A stretch of 64,000 nt of DNA from Dasypus novemcinctus. Lineage: Eukaryota > Chordata > Mammalia > Cingulata > Dasypodidae. The position numbers and the translations under genes are program-made. Under the pieces are notes generated by a model. That model did not search any database, had not been told where the DNA came from, and saw nothing but the letters and a program-made list of their open reading frames with translations. The stretch is taken from the NCBI RefSeq assembly GCF_030445035.2, contig NC_080677.1, positions 108,927,263 through 108,991,262 on the forward strand, written 5' to 3'. This document shows, in pieces, positions 12,401-23,100 of the stretch (its first letter is position 1; the number at the start of each line of letters is the position of its first letter).

Positions 12401-15400
12401 ATTCCAACTTTTATTTAACAGCGACTATGACATCTTGCCAATCAAATGGGGGCACACCTCATGCCTTCTTCACTTTCCACCACATAGAACCCGCTGGTCA
12501 AATGCCATCCCACTGTCTTCTTTACTGCCCTTCATCTGAGAGCCCCCTCTGTGAATCCTCCTGCCCACCAGTTGAAAGTGGTTTCTGATTCCAGGCTGTG
12601 CCCACACCCCAGCTCAGGAATGAAGACATCTTGTGTTGATTGCGGCCTCCTCCAGAGTGCCTCCTGGCCTCTCCCAGCCCATACTACTCTCTACAGGCTC
12701 TGAACTCCAGGCTGGCACTGGGTCAGACAAGTGTGTGATGCTCAACATATGCCATTGGTTGGCTCATCCCATTTCCTTCCACAGAATCGCATGTGGCGCA
12801 AGACTCGATCCCTCACGCCAGGTTCTATCTGTGTTGGGGTGGACGCCAACAGGAACTGGGATGCTGGCTTTGGGAGTAAGGCCCAGTGTGACTGGGGGAG
12901 CAGGGATGGGACAACCCAGAATGGCTTCTTACCCTTCCTAGTACCATCACCTTCACCCTCTTCCTGGCCCCAGCTGTGAAAGGAGGGGGGGTGGGAATGT
13001 CAGATTTACCTCTGAGGGCTCTTGGGGATGGAGGCTGTATTCTTGAGATTGGTTGTCACTTATCTGTAACAGGAAGTTCCTCCAAAATGGAATTAAGGTC
13101 TGAAACCTTAGCTAGGGGCTTTGTAGCTTAACCTCAACTCTCCCTCCTTGGCCACTATCACTGTGAGAGCCACCCTTGCCTGAGGAGCCTGTTTTGTGGG
13201 CATGTCCATCAGCTCTGCCCAAGTGTGACTGGGGAGATTGGTAGGGTCCCCAGGTTTTAAAAGATCTCTGGCCTTTCCTTAATGGGGGGAAAGGGGAAGA
13301 ACCTGCCTACATCCACCTGCCCCCCAGCCCCACACAAAGATCCAGAAGCCATGGAAGTCACACCTCTCGCGTGTAGGGAATGCCAACTACTCCCTCTTTC
13401 CTCCCACAGTGCCTGGAGCCAGCAACAACCCCTGCACAGAGACTTATCGTGGCGCACACGCCAACTCCGAAGCGGAGGTCAAATCCATTGTAGACTTTGT
13501 GAAGGCCCAAAAGAACATCAAGGCCTTCATCTCCATCCACAGCTACTCCCAGCTCCTCCTTTATCCCTATGGCTATAAAACAGAACCATGCCCTGACCAC
13601 GCAGAGCTGGTACGTGCTGAGCTCTCTACTTGGCTGCCCATCCCCCAGGTGGCTTCAGGCAGGCCTGGTTCTCACCCAGTAGGCCTTTTGGGAGTATGTG
13701 CAACCAGAGTGCTTAGCACCTCTATTCTCCCATAGACCCGATGGCTTGGGAAGACTGGCAAGGCAGGCTAGCCTCACTTTCCATCTGGGAAACCAAGGCA
13801 CCACGTGGTTGAGTCTGTGCCCACAACAGAGCAAGGAGTGGGGCCAGACTTTGAAGTGGTACCATACTGGGAGCTGCAGGACAGCAGCCAGTGTGACTGA
13901 AGGGCAAGACAGTACCTGCAGGGTCAGATCAGGGGGCTGATGAGTTCCTGAGACTGACCCTGCATGGCCGAGCAGGCCCCATGTTCTCTTCTGGGGCCAG
14001 TCTTTTGTCTGGTACATGCTGCCGCGTCACTCTGCCAGCCCCCAGGCTCCCCTGGCCTTTGTGTAATCTGGGGGCCTGGTGTCACTGGTCATGACAAGTG
14101 GTGTTACTTGATGCTTTCTCCAGGATCAGCTGGCCAAGTCTGCTGTGACTGCCCTGGAGTCTCTGTATGGGACCAAGTACAAGTATGGCAGCATCATTGA
14201 CACAATTTGTAAGTGGCTGCATGGTCTGACCTGGTGGCCCTGGGAAGGGAGTAAGCCTCCTAAAGGAAGTAGCCTAGGGTGCCTAGATCTGGGAACATGG
14301 GTGATGGGACTGATGATGCTGGAGCCCAACAGTGGTGGGCTTTGGCTGTTGGGAGGAGTAGATGGTGCCTTTTCCTGGCATGGACTCTGCCTTTGATACT
14401 GTAATTCAGACGAATATGTGAGCTCCTCGAGAACTCTTTCCTCTTGTTTGGGTGTTAAGTCCAGCTTCATGCAAGATGGGCTGGATAGTCCTGCTGGGAT
14501 CTGTAGATCCCCAGGAAGTTCAACTAAAAAAAAATAACACTCCTCCTCCAATGCCTTTCAATGAGAGAATATACCACATCTTTTCCCAGCTTCCTTCCAA
14601 ATGCAATGTCCCCGGGAGGAGCGCTAGTAAAATGGAAATAATTCAACAAATGCTTAAGGACCACCTCCTATGTACCAGGCCCTGGTTTACATGCTTGGGA
14701 TTTAACTGTGACTAATACAAGCAAAGATTATGAAACTTACATTCTGGCCATGAGACGGCCAATAAACATCAACAAATAATGATGTAGGATCTTAGGCGGT
14801 AAATGCTAAGGAAAAAAGAAACACTAGAACAGGATGAAGGCAATTGGGAGTACTGGGGGTGGGGCAGGGCCAGGCGGGCTGCAGATAGGCCTCATTGAGA
14901 GCGTGAAATTGGGCAAGTGTTGAAGGATATGAGCGAGGAGGCCAAGAGCCTATCTAGAAGTCTTCCAGGTAGATGGCCCAGCGAGACCAAAGGCCCGACT
15001 GCGTGAGCAGGCCTGGCTCGCTGCGGAGCAACAGGGAGATCAGTGTGGCTGACGCAGAGGGTGGGGGACTGTGTGAGGTGAGGTGGGTGGGGGGAGGGCA
15101 GATTCTCTAGGGCCCTGAGGGATGGGAACAAGTTTGCCAGCTGACAAAGCAGGAGTACGAGAGGTAGAAGTGGATACTAAGGACAGAGATGAGAAAGTTG
15201 CACATGCACCTTTTCCTACCTAGAGGGCTCATGTTTTGCAGAGTGAGCAGGTCCCAATCTTACCTAAGCATGGCCTCGCTTTTGGACCCCAGGTCTTTAG
15301 AAGGTTCTGCCTCTTTCAAGTATGCCAAGTTAGATCCTGATACGCATCCTACCTCCCTCTCCCCTGCCTGTCAAAAGGGGCTTCACTACCTACTGTTAAC

Positions 15401-16041
15401 TACAAACCTAGGCAAAGTTTCTCCTAAAGAAAGATAAGGGGCTTTTGCTTTGGCTCTGGCCCTTTGTACTTCCCCCTGCAGACCAAACCCATGGAAAAAC
15501 AAATCCTGGTTTTCATCAAGGGTGCCATTTTGGTTTACCTAGAGGCTTAACTGCAGTGGCTATTGGATGAAGGCAGTTTTCAGTGGAGCTTTAGCAACTG
15601 CAGAAACTTTCTTGCATCTCTGGATGAACAGAACCGTTGCTAGCCAGCCTCTTTGGGTTTCTTGGGCTTAGACCCTTCAGCAGGAGTTTCCTAGGAGGTA
15701 GACAGGCTACCTGGTCACAGGCAGACCCTGGAGATGCTCGCTCCATGCCCAGCACCACATGAGGCGCTGCTGCTTTTGAGCATTAACCCGGCCCATGCAA
15801 ATGTTTCCAAAGTGATTGACTCTTGCTCCTCCCTATTTCTGACCCTTTCTCAGACCAAGCAAGTGGAAGCACCGTTGACTGGACCTATAGCCAGGGCATC
15901 AAGTACTCCTTCACCTTTGAGCTCCGGGACACTGGGCGCTATGGCTTCCTGCTGCCAGCCGCTCAGATCGTCCCCACGGCCGAGGAGACGTGGCTGGCAC
16001 TGCGCACCATCATGGAGCACACTCACAAGAACCCCTACTGA
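9374..16041 (+). CDS. CPA1: Carboxypeptidase A1 precursor, complete gene, ten exons
   Basis: This gene encodes the pancreatic zinc metallo-exopeptidase (peptidase family M14A) that removes C-terminal aromatic and large aliphatic residues from dietary peptides after secretion and tryptic activation. Coding exons: 9374-9438, 9975-10056, 10494-10727, 10936-11037, 11635-11736, 11934-12044, 12785-12875, 13410-13609, 14124-14208, 15854-16041. All introns are GT-AG and phases join into 419 residues, the human length. Order: signal peptide about 1-16, propeptide to R110, enzyme from A111. Zinc ligands H179, E182 and H306, catalytic E380, substrate residues R237, N254, R255 and Y358, and the C248-C271 disulfide pair (mature 138/161) are all present. 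The S1' pocket residue that is Ile in most A-type enzymes is V365, still aliphatic. C323 is an extra cysteine compared with my recollection of human CPA1. A PTF1-like site and TATA-like box precede it. The gene looks intact. Confidence 0.97.
9975..10056 (+). CDS. CPA1: CPA1 exon 2 (propeptide start)
   Basis: Codes the last base of codon 22 and residues 23-49 ([19 protein letters not shown]...). This is the first beta strand and helix of the activation domain, which folds over the active site in the zymogen. The acceptor is CCCAG|G and the donor CAG|GTCAGA. Confidence 0.95.
10494..10727 (+). CDS. CPA1: CPA1 exon 3 (propeptide and activation site)
   Basis: Codes residues 50-127 in 78 whole codons. 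It holds most of the activation domain ([17 protein letters not shown]...), the connecting segment [16 protein letters not shown] with the expected tryptic cut after R110, and the first 17 residues of the mature enzyme. Confidence 0.96.
10936..11037 (+). CDS. CPA1: CPA1 exon 4
   Basis: Codes residues 128-161 in 34 whole codons ([16 protein letters not shown]...). Residues after the first strand contain the conserved [13 protein letters not shown] segment of family M14. Confidence 0.96.
11635..11736 (+). CDS. CPA1: CPA1 exon 5 (zinc motif HxxE)
   Basis: Codes residues 162-195. The [10 protein letters not shown] segment gives zinc ligands H179 and E182, the HxxE signature of M14 peptidases. 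Confidence 0.97.
11934..12044 (+). CDS. CPA1: CPA1 exon 6
   Basis: Codes residues 196-232 in 37 whole codons ([15 protein letters not shown]...[11 protein letters not shown]). The VTNPDG turn is conserved among A/B carboxypeptidases. Confidence 0.96.
12183..12402 (-). mobile_element. MER20 (hAT-Charlie MITE) in CPA1 intron 6
   Basis: On the minus strand the sequence follows MER20 end to end: GTTCTCAACTGGGG, ...AGACATTTTTTGGTTGGTAC..., a CTACTGGCATCTTGTGGGT stretch, and ...GGCCCAAAATGTCAATAGTGC. Length is about 219 bp, the usual size of this non-autonomous element shared by placental mammals. Confidence 0.85.
12785..12875 (+). CDS. CPA1: CPA1 exon 7 (substrate-binding arginines)
   Basis: Codes residues 233-262 plus one base. 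NRMWRKTRS supplies R237 and [12 protein letters not shown] supplies N254 and R255, which bind the substrate C-terminal carboxylate. C248 is the first half of the conserved disulfide. The donor is GGGA|GTAAGG. Confidence 0.97.
13410..13609 (+). CDS. CPA1: CPA1 exon 8 (third zinc ligand)
   Basis: Codes M263 (shared codon) to L329. C271 is the second disulfide half, and the [16 protein letters not shown] segment gives zinc ligand H306. The segment [11 protein letters not shown] contains C323, where I recall human CPA1 having valine; this is the only cysteine of the mature enzyme without a conserved partner. Confidence 0.96.
14124..14208 (+). CDS. CPA1: CPA1 exon 9
   Basis: Codes residues 330-357 plus one base of Y358 ([18 protein letters not shown]...). 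The split codon T|AC makes Y358, the substrate-capping tyrosine (mature Tyr248). Confidence 0.95.
14630..15140 (-). mobile_element. LINE-2 fragment in CPA1 intron 9
   Basis: The plus strand reads as the reverse complement of the mammalian L2 3' region: a tgcttactatgtaccaggccctg-like start, aataaacatcaacaaataa, then the 'cctcattgagagcgtg', 'caggtagatggcccagcgagaccaaaggccc' and 'cagtgtggctgacgcagagg' words. It is diverged and inactive. Confidence 0.75.
15854..16041 (+). CDS. CPA1: CPA1 exon 10 (catalytic glutamate and stop)
   Basis: Codes the rest of Y358 to Y419 and the TGA stop at 16039-16041. SGSTVDWTY contains V365 in the specificity pocket, and [16 protein letters not shown] contains general base E380. 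The C-terminus is EHTHKNPY, a little different from the human EHTLNHPY I recall. Confidence 0.97.
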
Positions 16042-16095
16042 GCTGGCCCATCAGCACCCTCCGCTTCCTCCTCTCTGGCCCCACCTAGGAAATCA

Positions 16096-16101
16096 ATTAA
16101 A
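16096..16101 (+). terminator. CPA1: CPA1 polyadenylation signal
   Basis: ATTAAA lies 55 bp after the CPA1 stop, followed by a GT-rich stretch (GAGTGTACTCC..., TTGCGTGTGGGAGTG). This gives a very short 3' UTR of about 75-80 nt, as expected for CPA1. Confidence 0.85.
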
Positions 16102-16124
16102 GCTTGAGTGTACTCCAAACAGCA

Positions 16125-17600
16125 TCTTGGGGCTTGCGTGTGGGAGTGCATATGGTTTGTCTGCCTTTTCATGCTGGGGCAGAGGTGATTTAGTTCTTAC
16201 AGGCCTCACTAGAAATGTGTGGGTGGTTGGGCTAGATGACCCCTAAATTTCCCTGCATTCCAAGGTCCTGTGAAGTTGTATCCAAGTGGCATCTGTTTTA
16301 ATTAGACCACCCTGAGCACAGCTCGTCAGTGGGGGTGATTTGCTCATACCTTAGTAGCAAGCAGCAGCCACAGCTGCTAACCAAATGCCGGGCAGCCCAT
16401 GGCGGCAAGGAATTTAGCTCACACAATAGTCTAGCTAGTTGCATTCATTCATCTATAAAAGCAATAACCTAGAATAAGAAATATAATAATCTTGGTAGTC
16501 ACCACTATTCAAAATAGATGTTTCTGCCAAGTAGAGCAAATTTCTATAAAGCTAGATATGGTCTCCCACTCCTGAATTAAATTGGAAGAAAACAATTGGA
16601 TTAAATAAGTTACTGAAGATAAAGAACTAATGCCAATTCCAGGTCAGTCTATTAATTGTAGCATATCACTAAGACTTTGCCTTTGGGGATAGAAATAGTT
16701 CACTTTTCACTTGCCACATCCCCTCATAGCATCTTCTGTATGTTGTCTCAGTTCCTTCCCCTCCGTTTCCCACCTACCGCCACTCCTTACCACTCACAAG
16801 TGTCTCCCACGTAAGGCTCTCCTACTGACACACTCCACAGCTCCTGGGATTTGCATCCCCTCCTCTGGCTTGGTGATTCTGATGGCTGTGATAGCACACG
16901 TAGCTGCAAGCACCACAATACACAGGGCCTCCCAACCTTTTAAAAGCAAGAATCTACCTCGTTTCTTTCAGATCTCTTAAGATGTGAATGTATGGGAGGG
17001 GTTGACTCCCTCAGTAGTCACCGGGGAAGAGGGTGGCGGGGACTGGTAGCTCCCCAAGCAGGGATATTGGGGTGAGGATGATGACCTCTCCGTATCAGCC
17101 AGGTCATGTTTCACAATGCCTCCAGCTCCAATGTCTGAAGAGTCTTATTTTTTCTATATAAAATAGCCGTAAGGTCAAAATGCCCCTCCCACCCCTTTTT
17201 GAGACAGTGGGGAATTTTCATCTTGGGATTTTATTTTACTTTAATACCGTTTTTGCTACCAAATATTCTAAAAAAAAGTGAGGTTTACTATACATATAGT
17301 ATACATAAACTCATACTAAGTTTATGAGATAAAATGGTGTAATTAGTCTCTAACTAAAGAAAGATGATTTAAAGATTTGAATACACTCCCTTCAAATTAT
17401 CATCTGCAAAACTTTTGCCATCAATCTATGTAACAAGAGATTCTAGATAAACTGAAACCCATGTGAACTGCTTGGTTTGGGCAAGTAGGAACTGACCATC
17501 TAAACTTTTGTTTAATAAAGACTGACAAAAGAAAGATACTAACTTAGTAAGGTAACATATCATTTTACAAAATTGGATTGCCTAGACTTCCATAGTAGAA
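16125..17600. other. Intergenic DNA downstream of CPA1
   Basis: No gene is recognised. The sequence becomes AT-rich after about 17.15 kb. I see no certain repeat, apart from L2/MIR-like words beginning near 17605. Confidence 0.5.
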
Positions 17601-17604
17601 CTGC

Positions 17605-17716
17605 TTAATTTAAAATAAACTGTGCTCCCTGATAGCAGGGACCACCTTGTTTGGTATTCAGTCTCCAAAACCACCAAAAGAATTTGACATTTAGATATCC
17701 AATGAATATTTGTTGA
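17605..17716 (+). repeat. L2 or MIR 3'-end relic
   Basis: Words such as CTCCCTGATAGCAGGGACCA and CCAATGAATATTTGTTGAGTG match the common 'aagggcagggacc...aataaatgtttgttgaatg' 3' end of L2 elements. Confidence 0.55.
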
Positions 17717-17725
17717 GTGTTCTCT

Positions 17726-17828
17726 CTCTCTCTCTGTATTTCTTTTTTTAAGAGTACTGCGGATCAAATCCGGGACCTTGTAAATGGGAAGCTGCTGCTC
17801 AACTACTTGAGCTACACCTGCTCCCCAC
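17726..17828 (-). mobile_element. DAS-type SINE, short form
   Basis: On the minus strand: GGAGCAGGTGTAGCTCAAGT (A box), GAGCAGCAGCTTCCC, then GTCCCGGATTTGATCC (B box) and an A-run. A 9-bp direct repeat, GTGTTCTCT, flanks it at 17717-17725 and 17829-17837. Confidence 0.85.
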
Positions 17829-18009
17829 GTGTTCTCTACTTTTAAAATGAATTCATAAATTTTATAATCTGTATATTGTAGGCTTGCTGAAAATACCCAG
17901 GCAAATGATTTTGAATGCATAGAGTTGAGGTTTAGAAAGTAAGGTTCTGAGCAAGTAACTCTTAAGAAAGATGAAAGGAGAAGGAATGAAGCACATGAAT
18001 ACAAATTCC

Positions 18010-18105
18010 AGAGGACAGAGATTGTGATGTTTGCTTGCCACTTAATCCCCACTGCTTGCCCAACTACTTGGTGTATAGTAGGTACTTAATAAATGCTTGT
18101 TAAAA
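18010..18105 (+). repeat. L2 3'-end relic
   Basis: Contains GACAGAGATTGTGATGTTTG and GTGTATAGTAGGTACTTAATAAATGCTTGTTAAA, the usual 3' terminus of L2. Confidence 0.75.
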
Positions 18106-18179
18106 GGAGACACAGACGTTTTTAATACTTTTTGTTGTTTTCATTGGTATTTGTAAGTGTGAGATGGGCTTTACATTTT

Positions 18180-19010
18180 GTTTTTAGCTTCATAATTTTA
18201 CAAATCTATGGGGCAAACTTTTAAAAAAGATGAATAGATAAATATACAAAGCCAAAAGACAAACGATAATTTTGGGAAATACTGCAACATAAATGAAAAG
18301 GTATTAATAACCTTGGAGGAGAAAACTGCTCTTATAAATAAAAGGGGCTAAAAAATGACTAACATTTCAAAAGGAAAACTGACAATCCCCAAAGGGGAAA
18401 CACAAAAACCAACAAACATATGAAAAGGTATTGATCCTGAGTTATTTTTTGTATGTTAAAGAAAAATATGTCATTTACCTCCCATCAGATTGGCAAAGAG
18501 TAAAAAGACTGATGACTGAGTATTATCAAGGATGTAAAGAAATAAGCACTATCATATACTGCTGGTAGTATTTGCACTGCCTTTCTAGAGGGCAATTTGG
18601 CAATATAAATCAAAATTTTAAAATGTATTGCCTCTCTGACACAAAATTCACGTGAAACAAATTATTATATATGTATATATATAAAAAATATTTGGACATG
18701 TTAAAAAATATGTAAGTATAAAATTGCAATATAAAAAAAGCCATAAATAAATATCAGTATTGAAGTGGTTAAAATAAATTATGACACATTCACACAATGG
18801 AATATCATGAAGTCATTAAGGTCTGTGTTGACATGGAAAAATGTTCAGAATATGCTAAGTGAAAGAAGCTGACTACTTGATGGAAATGTTCTAAAATTGG
18901 ATTGTGGTGATGGTTGCACAACTCTACAAATTTACTAAAAGTCACTGTGCATTTAAAATGGTTGAATTTTATGTTATGTGATTTATACAATACAGTTGTT
19001 TTTTTTTAAA
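18180..19010 (+). mobile_element. L1M-type LINE-1 3' fragment
   Basis: The sequence follows the ORF2 end and 3' UTR of old mammalian L1: CTCCCATCAGATTGGCAAAGA, ACTGCTGGTAG, CACACAATGGAATATCATGAAG, then GGATTGTGGTGATGGTTGCACAACTCT and a T/A-rich end. No usable open frame remains. Confidence 0.8.
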
Positions 19011-19507
19011 AAAGTTGGCTACAAAATAGTATGTTGTGTATGAAACCCATTTTTGTTATACACACGTCTCTCTTTCTCTATGCCCAAAAGAATATATCCC
19101 CACATAATAATTATGATTTCCCCAGGTAGTGGTGGTGGTAGTTTCCTCTTTACAGAGGTTTTGAATTTCTTGCAATGAGCATATATTGCTTTGATCATCA
19201 GAAAGGAAAAAAAACAAAGCTATTTCAAGCACACCAGTTAACCTATGTGTGGTTACCTAATAGCAACATATTATCAACATCAAACATCTAAAGGACCACC
19301 TTCATTTTTGCCCAGATCCTTTTGTATAATTTGTTTAAACTCATTTCTTCTATCCTGGCATCTTATTTCACCATCTCCTCAGAAAAAAACAGTTTGTTTT
19401 AATCTTCAAAAAACTAGCACTCTACATAGAGCTGGATGCAATGCTGTTGCTAACAAGGGAAGGAGGAGTTGCTCATATCCCCCAGCTGGGGCCCACTTCT
19501 GAAGCAA

Positions 19508-19592
19508 TTTTTTTAGGAGGTACTAGGGAAGGAACCCAGGACCTTGTACATGGGAAGCAGGTGCTCAATCACTGAGCTACATCCACTTCCCA
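19508..19592 (-). mobile_element. DAS-type SINE, short form
   Basis: On the minus strand: GGGAAGTGGATGTAGCTCAG, GAGCACCTGCTTCCCATGTA, GGTCCTGGGTTCCTTCCC, then A-rich. Its ends are approximate because no clear target duplication is visible. Confidence 0.8.
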
Positions 19593-19617
19593 ATGAAAGT
19601 TGTTTTTTCTTTCTTTG

Positions 19618-19700
19618 TTAGGAGACACCAGCAATCAAAACCGGGACTTCATACATGGAAAGCAGATGCTCAACCATTTGAGTTACATGGGTTACCCACC
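19618..19700 (-). mobile_element. DAS-type SINE, short form, adjacent copy
   Basis: A second tRNA-like head in the same orientation lies about 25 bp from the previous one (minus strand GGGTAACCCATGTAACTCAA ... GAGCATCTGCTTTCC ... GTCCCGGTTTTGATTGC). It is more diverged than its neighbour, so the two are probably separate insertions of different age. Confidence 0.75.
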
Positions 19701-19927
19701 TCAAGCCTTCTACTGTAGCTGAGGTGAAAATCCCAAGAGCTCTTTCTATTCACATTGTTTCCATAGCAATCTAGGGAATTGATTATGCTAATGCCTGTTT
19801 TCCAGGGCCCTTTAAAATCTTTATTTTCAGATGACCTTATTTTATTTTTTTCTTAGACCATTACATATGGTTCCTGATGTGGCCTCTGGGCCATCAGTGG
19901 TTCATGAGAATCCTTCAGGTGGTCTTT

Positions 19928-20183
19928 ATTTATTTACTCCCCCCCCTTGCGGCTTGCTTGCTGTCTGCTCTCTGTATCCATTTGCTGCACATTCTTCTGT
20001 CTGCTTGTCTCCCTTTGTTGCATCATCTTGCCGCGCCAGCTCTCTGCGGGCGCAGGCCATCAGCTCTCCATGGGCGCAGGCCGTGGCCAGCTTGCCTTCA
20101 CAAGGAGGCCCTGGGACACAAACCCAGGGCCTTCCATATGGTAGACGGTAGCCCAATCGATTGAGCCACAGCCGTTTCCCTCT
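19928..20183 (-). mobile_element. DAS-type SINE, long form, with target-site duplication
   Basis: On the minus strand: GGGAAACGGCTGTGGCTCAA head, CTACCATATGGAAGGCCC, B-box GGGTTTGTGTCCCAG, then the non-tRNA body with CAAGATGATGCAACAAAGGG and GCAGCAAATGGATACAGAGAG, ending in GGGGGGGAGTAAATAAATAAA. A 10-bp direct repeat, GGTGGTCTTT, flanks it at 19918-19927 and 20184-20193. Confidence 0.92.
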
Positions 20184-20193
20184 GGTGGTCTTT

Positions 20194-23100
20194 TGAATTA
20201 ACATTTAGTTATACTTGTCTAGCTTTTTGCCTTTGGCCTGAAGTTAAGATCGAAATGTCATTGAATACAATCTAGATATGACCTCACTGATACCTCAGAT
20301 AAGCATGGCTACTCCTCATCCCGGCAACTGTTCTGCAAGGGCAAGTGGGACTTGAAGATGCACAGGGACTCTTGCTCTAATAACCGCAGAAATATTCAGT
20401 GACACACTAAGACCCAGATGCTGGTTAGAGGAAACTGACAAGACCAATCATAATTTTCAAACTGGCCAGATCAAGGAAGAGCTCTGAGAAAAGCACAGAG
20501 CCCCGTCACATCTGAAAAAGGGTAATGAATTCTCCCCAAAACGTTCAGGATCTGCATTAATTTGGCAGTTCGAACTGTGAGCATATCTAACAACCCCAGA
20601 GACTGAGAATGCCAAATGTTTATTGCCAAATGAAAAGAAAATTAAAAGTCTCCTGCTTAATCAGAGTAACGGTGTTGAGCAAATTTTCTGAAGAGCACCA
20701 TGGAAGCGGAGCCCTGCTGACACGGACTGGCCCAGAGGTCTGCCTCTGTTCCCACCCAAGACCCAGGCCTGCGGCCACCAGCCAGTTCACACAATTTATA
20801 TTTCAGCATAAATGAGAAACATCACCACAAAGGAAATAAAAGAGCAGACACAAATATCAATATGGTTTAGTGAATGAATAGTTCAATCTATCAAGGAAAC
20901 AGCCTCCTTTTTTCCTACAATTGAGTTCTAAGTTATAACTCTCATTTCTGAAGTCATACCTGACTAGCGTGCATTGACAAAACAAAATCAGAAACCCTGG
21001 AGCACCTCGTCCTCAAGACAGACCACCACGTACAGACGATGGACATGTGGAGGAGATATACAATGACTGGGAGCAGGTGTTTCAATAACTGAGTTTACAC
21101 TGCCTTTTAGGCAGGCAGGAGGAAGAAAGCTCTGGGTTGCAGGTGAGCAGGGAAGTTAATGGCAAGATAAAGTTATATTTTTGTTGATAAAGTGGAGGCA
21201 ATGCCAAGGGAGAATGTGGTTGTGCCTATCCAGAGGGGGAAGCGAGAGCAGAGAGGCTAAAAGAACCTGCCATGAAGCCATAACTCTTGGGTTAGACTCT
21301 GGCTTTTCAACCTTCTGGCTCAGTGACTCGGCAAGTTGCTTAGTTCCCACACGAGCGTCAGTTTCCTGATCAGAAAACATGGGATTGCTGTGAAAATCAG
21401 GTCGGTGAGGACCTGTAATAAAGAATCTAGAAACATTGCCTGCGCGTGGTGAGCTCACTGGAACTGTTTGCTACTGTTATTATCTGGAAAGCTTCAAAGA
21501 TTTGAAACAAGAGAAAGATAACCCACTCTCAGAGGGATGGTGTGTAACCTGTATTTGATGAATTCTGAAGGCAATTTCTAGCCAAAGGGACAGTGATCAG
21601 AGGCCTGGGAGACTGCAGACAGCCAGGGTAATGACAAGGTCCCTAACAGCTCTCTGGGAATCTCCTGCAGAGAGTGATCTGAAGACCTCAGGGATGTAAA
21701 TGCCTCTCTGACCAAAGCAGAATGCACAAGGGGACAAAGGATGACAAGCTTTCCTGGTCTCTGGGTGTGCTGAGTGGTCATCACAAAGGGCATTACACCT
21801 GGACTTCAATTTGTCAGGGTCAATTAATTTATCTACAGACTTATTAAGGGCCACTGTAATACAGTTGGTGATTTCCATCCTCTGGGAGCTTATAGTAAAA
21901 ATTTAAAATAGAAGACATATTTACATCCTTTTAAAAATGTTGTTCATCCATCAGTCAATAGCATTTAATAAGTGACCCTCTATTTGCCTCACATTTTACC
22001 AGGTGCCAAAGAATGTCATGCAGGTGAAGAGAATTTGCTTCTGCATTCAGAACAAAGACGAAAGGCAATGAGTGAGCCCAGAAGGGATCTTAGGGTGACA
22101 AATACAGTTTTGTAAACACAAATAAAATTATGCACTGTATCCTGTTGTTAGAATTTGAAGCTGACAAATTTCCACCCTGACATATTTTGTGCAATAACTG
22201 ACCTGTGTATCAATGTAAGGACAACAGAATAATAGTTCTAAATAATTACCACATTTCTGGGGAAATATTACTACTCAAATGTATTCCAAATACTCTGTCA
22301 GCACAGCATGTCTTACTTATTGCTTTTATATGAAAAATAAATTTGTTAATTAAAAAATTCATTGAACTGCACATAAGCACTCAACATGCCCACATAATTA
22401 AACCAATGAATTATAATCTACACATTTTTGATGTTTCTTGAAAAAAAATGTATTATGGGAGTTATGTCTTTGAAAGAACGATGAAGCAAACAGACGCACA
22501 ATAATGACACCGAGAACATTTAAGAACGGGAGAAACAAAGGTTCTTAATAGCTATTTCAAGCAGAGAAAGAAAAAGGTCATTACTTTAAGTCCAAGTGGA
22601 TGAAAATTAATTATCCCTCCTAAAAAAAGTCAGATAACATAAAAGAATCTATTACCAATATACAACAAGACAGAAACCAAAAACCAACACAAGAGAAATT
22701 ACCTACATATTTCTTCTTAGTCCAGGACTCTGATTTCACTTATTATTCTACAAGGGGATTACGGACAAGAGGGTTTTTGTTCTGTTTTTCTGGTGAGTAG
22801 CCTAAAGTCTTAAGAATTTTTGTATACTCTAAATAGCACCTGAGCACCTAATGAACATTTTTTTTTCTCTTTTAATTCTGATTTATACCAAATCTGATAT
22901 GATTGTGTAGGTTCTGATTTTCCACTGAAGGTAAAATTAAATTACTTTTAGGCCTTTGAATCATTCTATACCTTTCAATAGGTTAAACCTGGCATTGTAA
23001 CAGTCCAGGATGTTTTTTGTTTTTGCATGAGGAATATGGCTTATATCTCCCTCCCTCCCCTTCTTTCTTAAATACATACCCCTTTAAAGCTTTTAACTTA

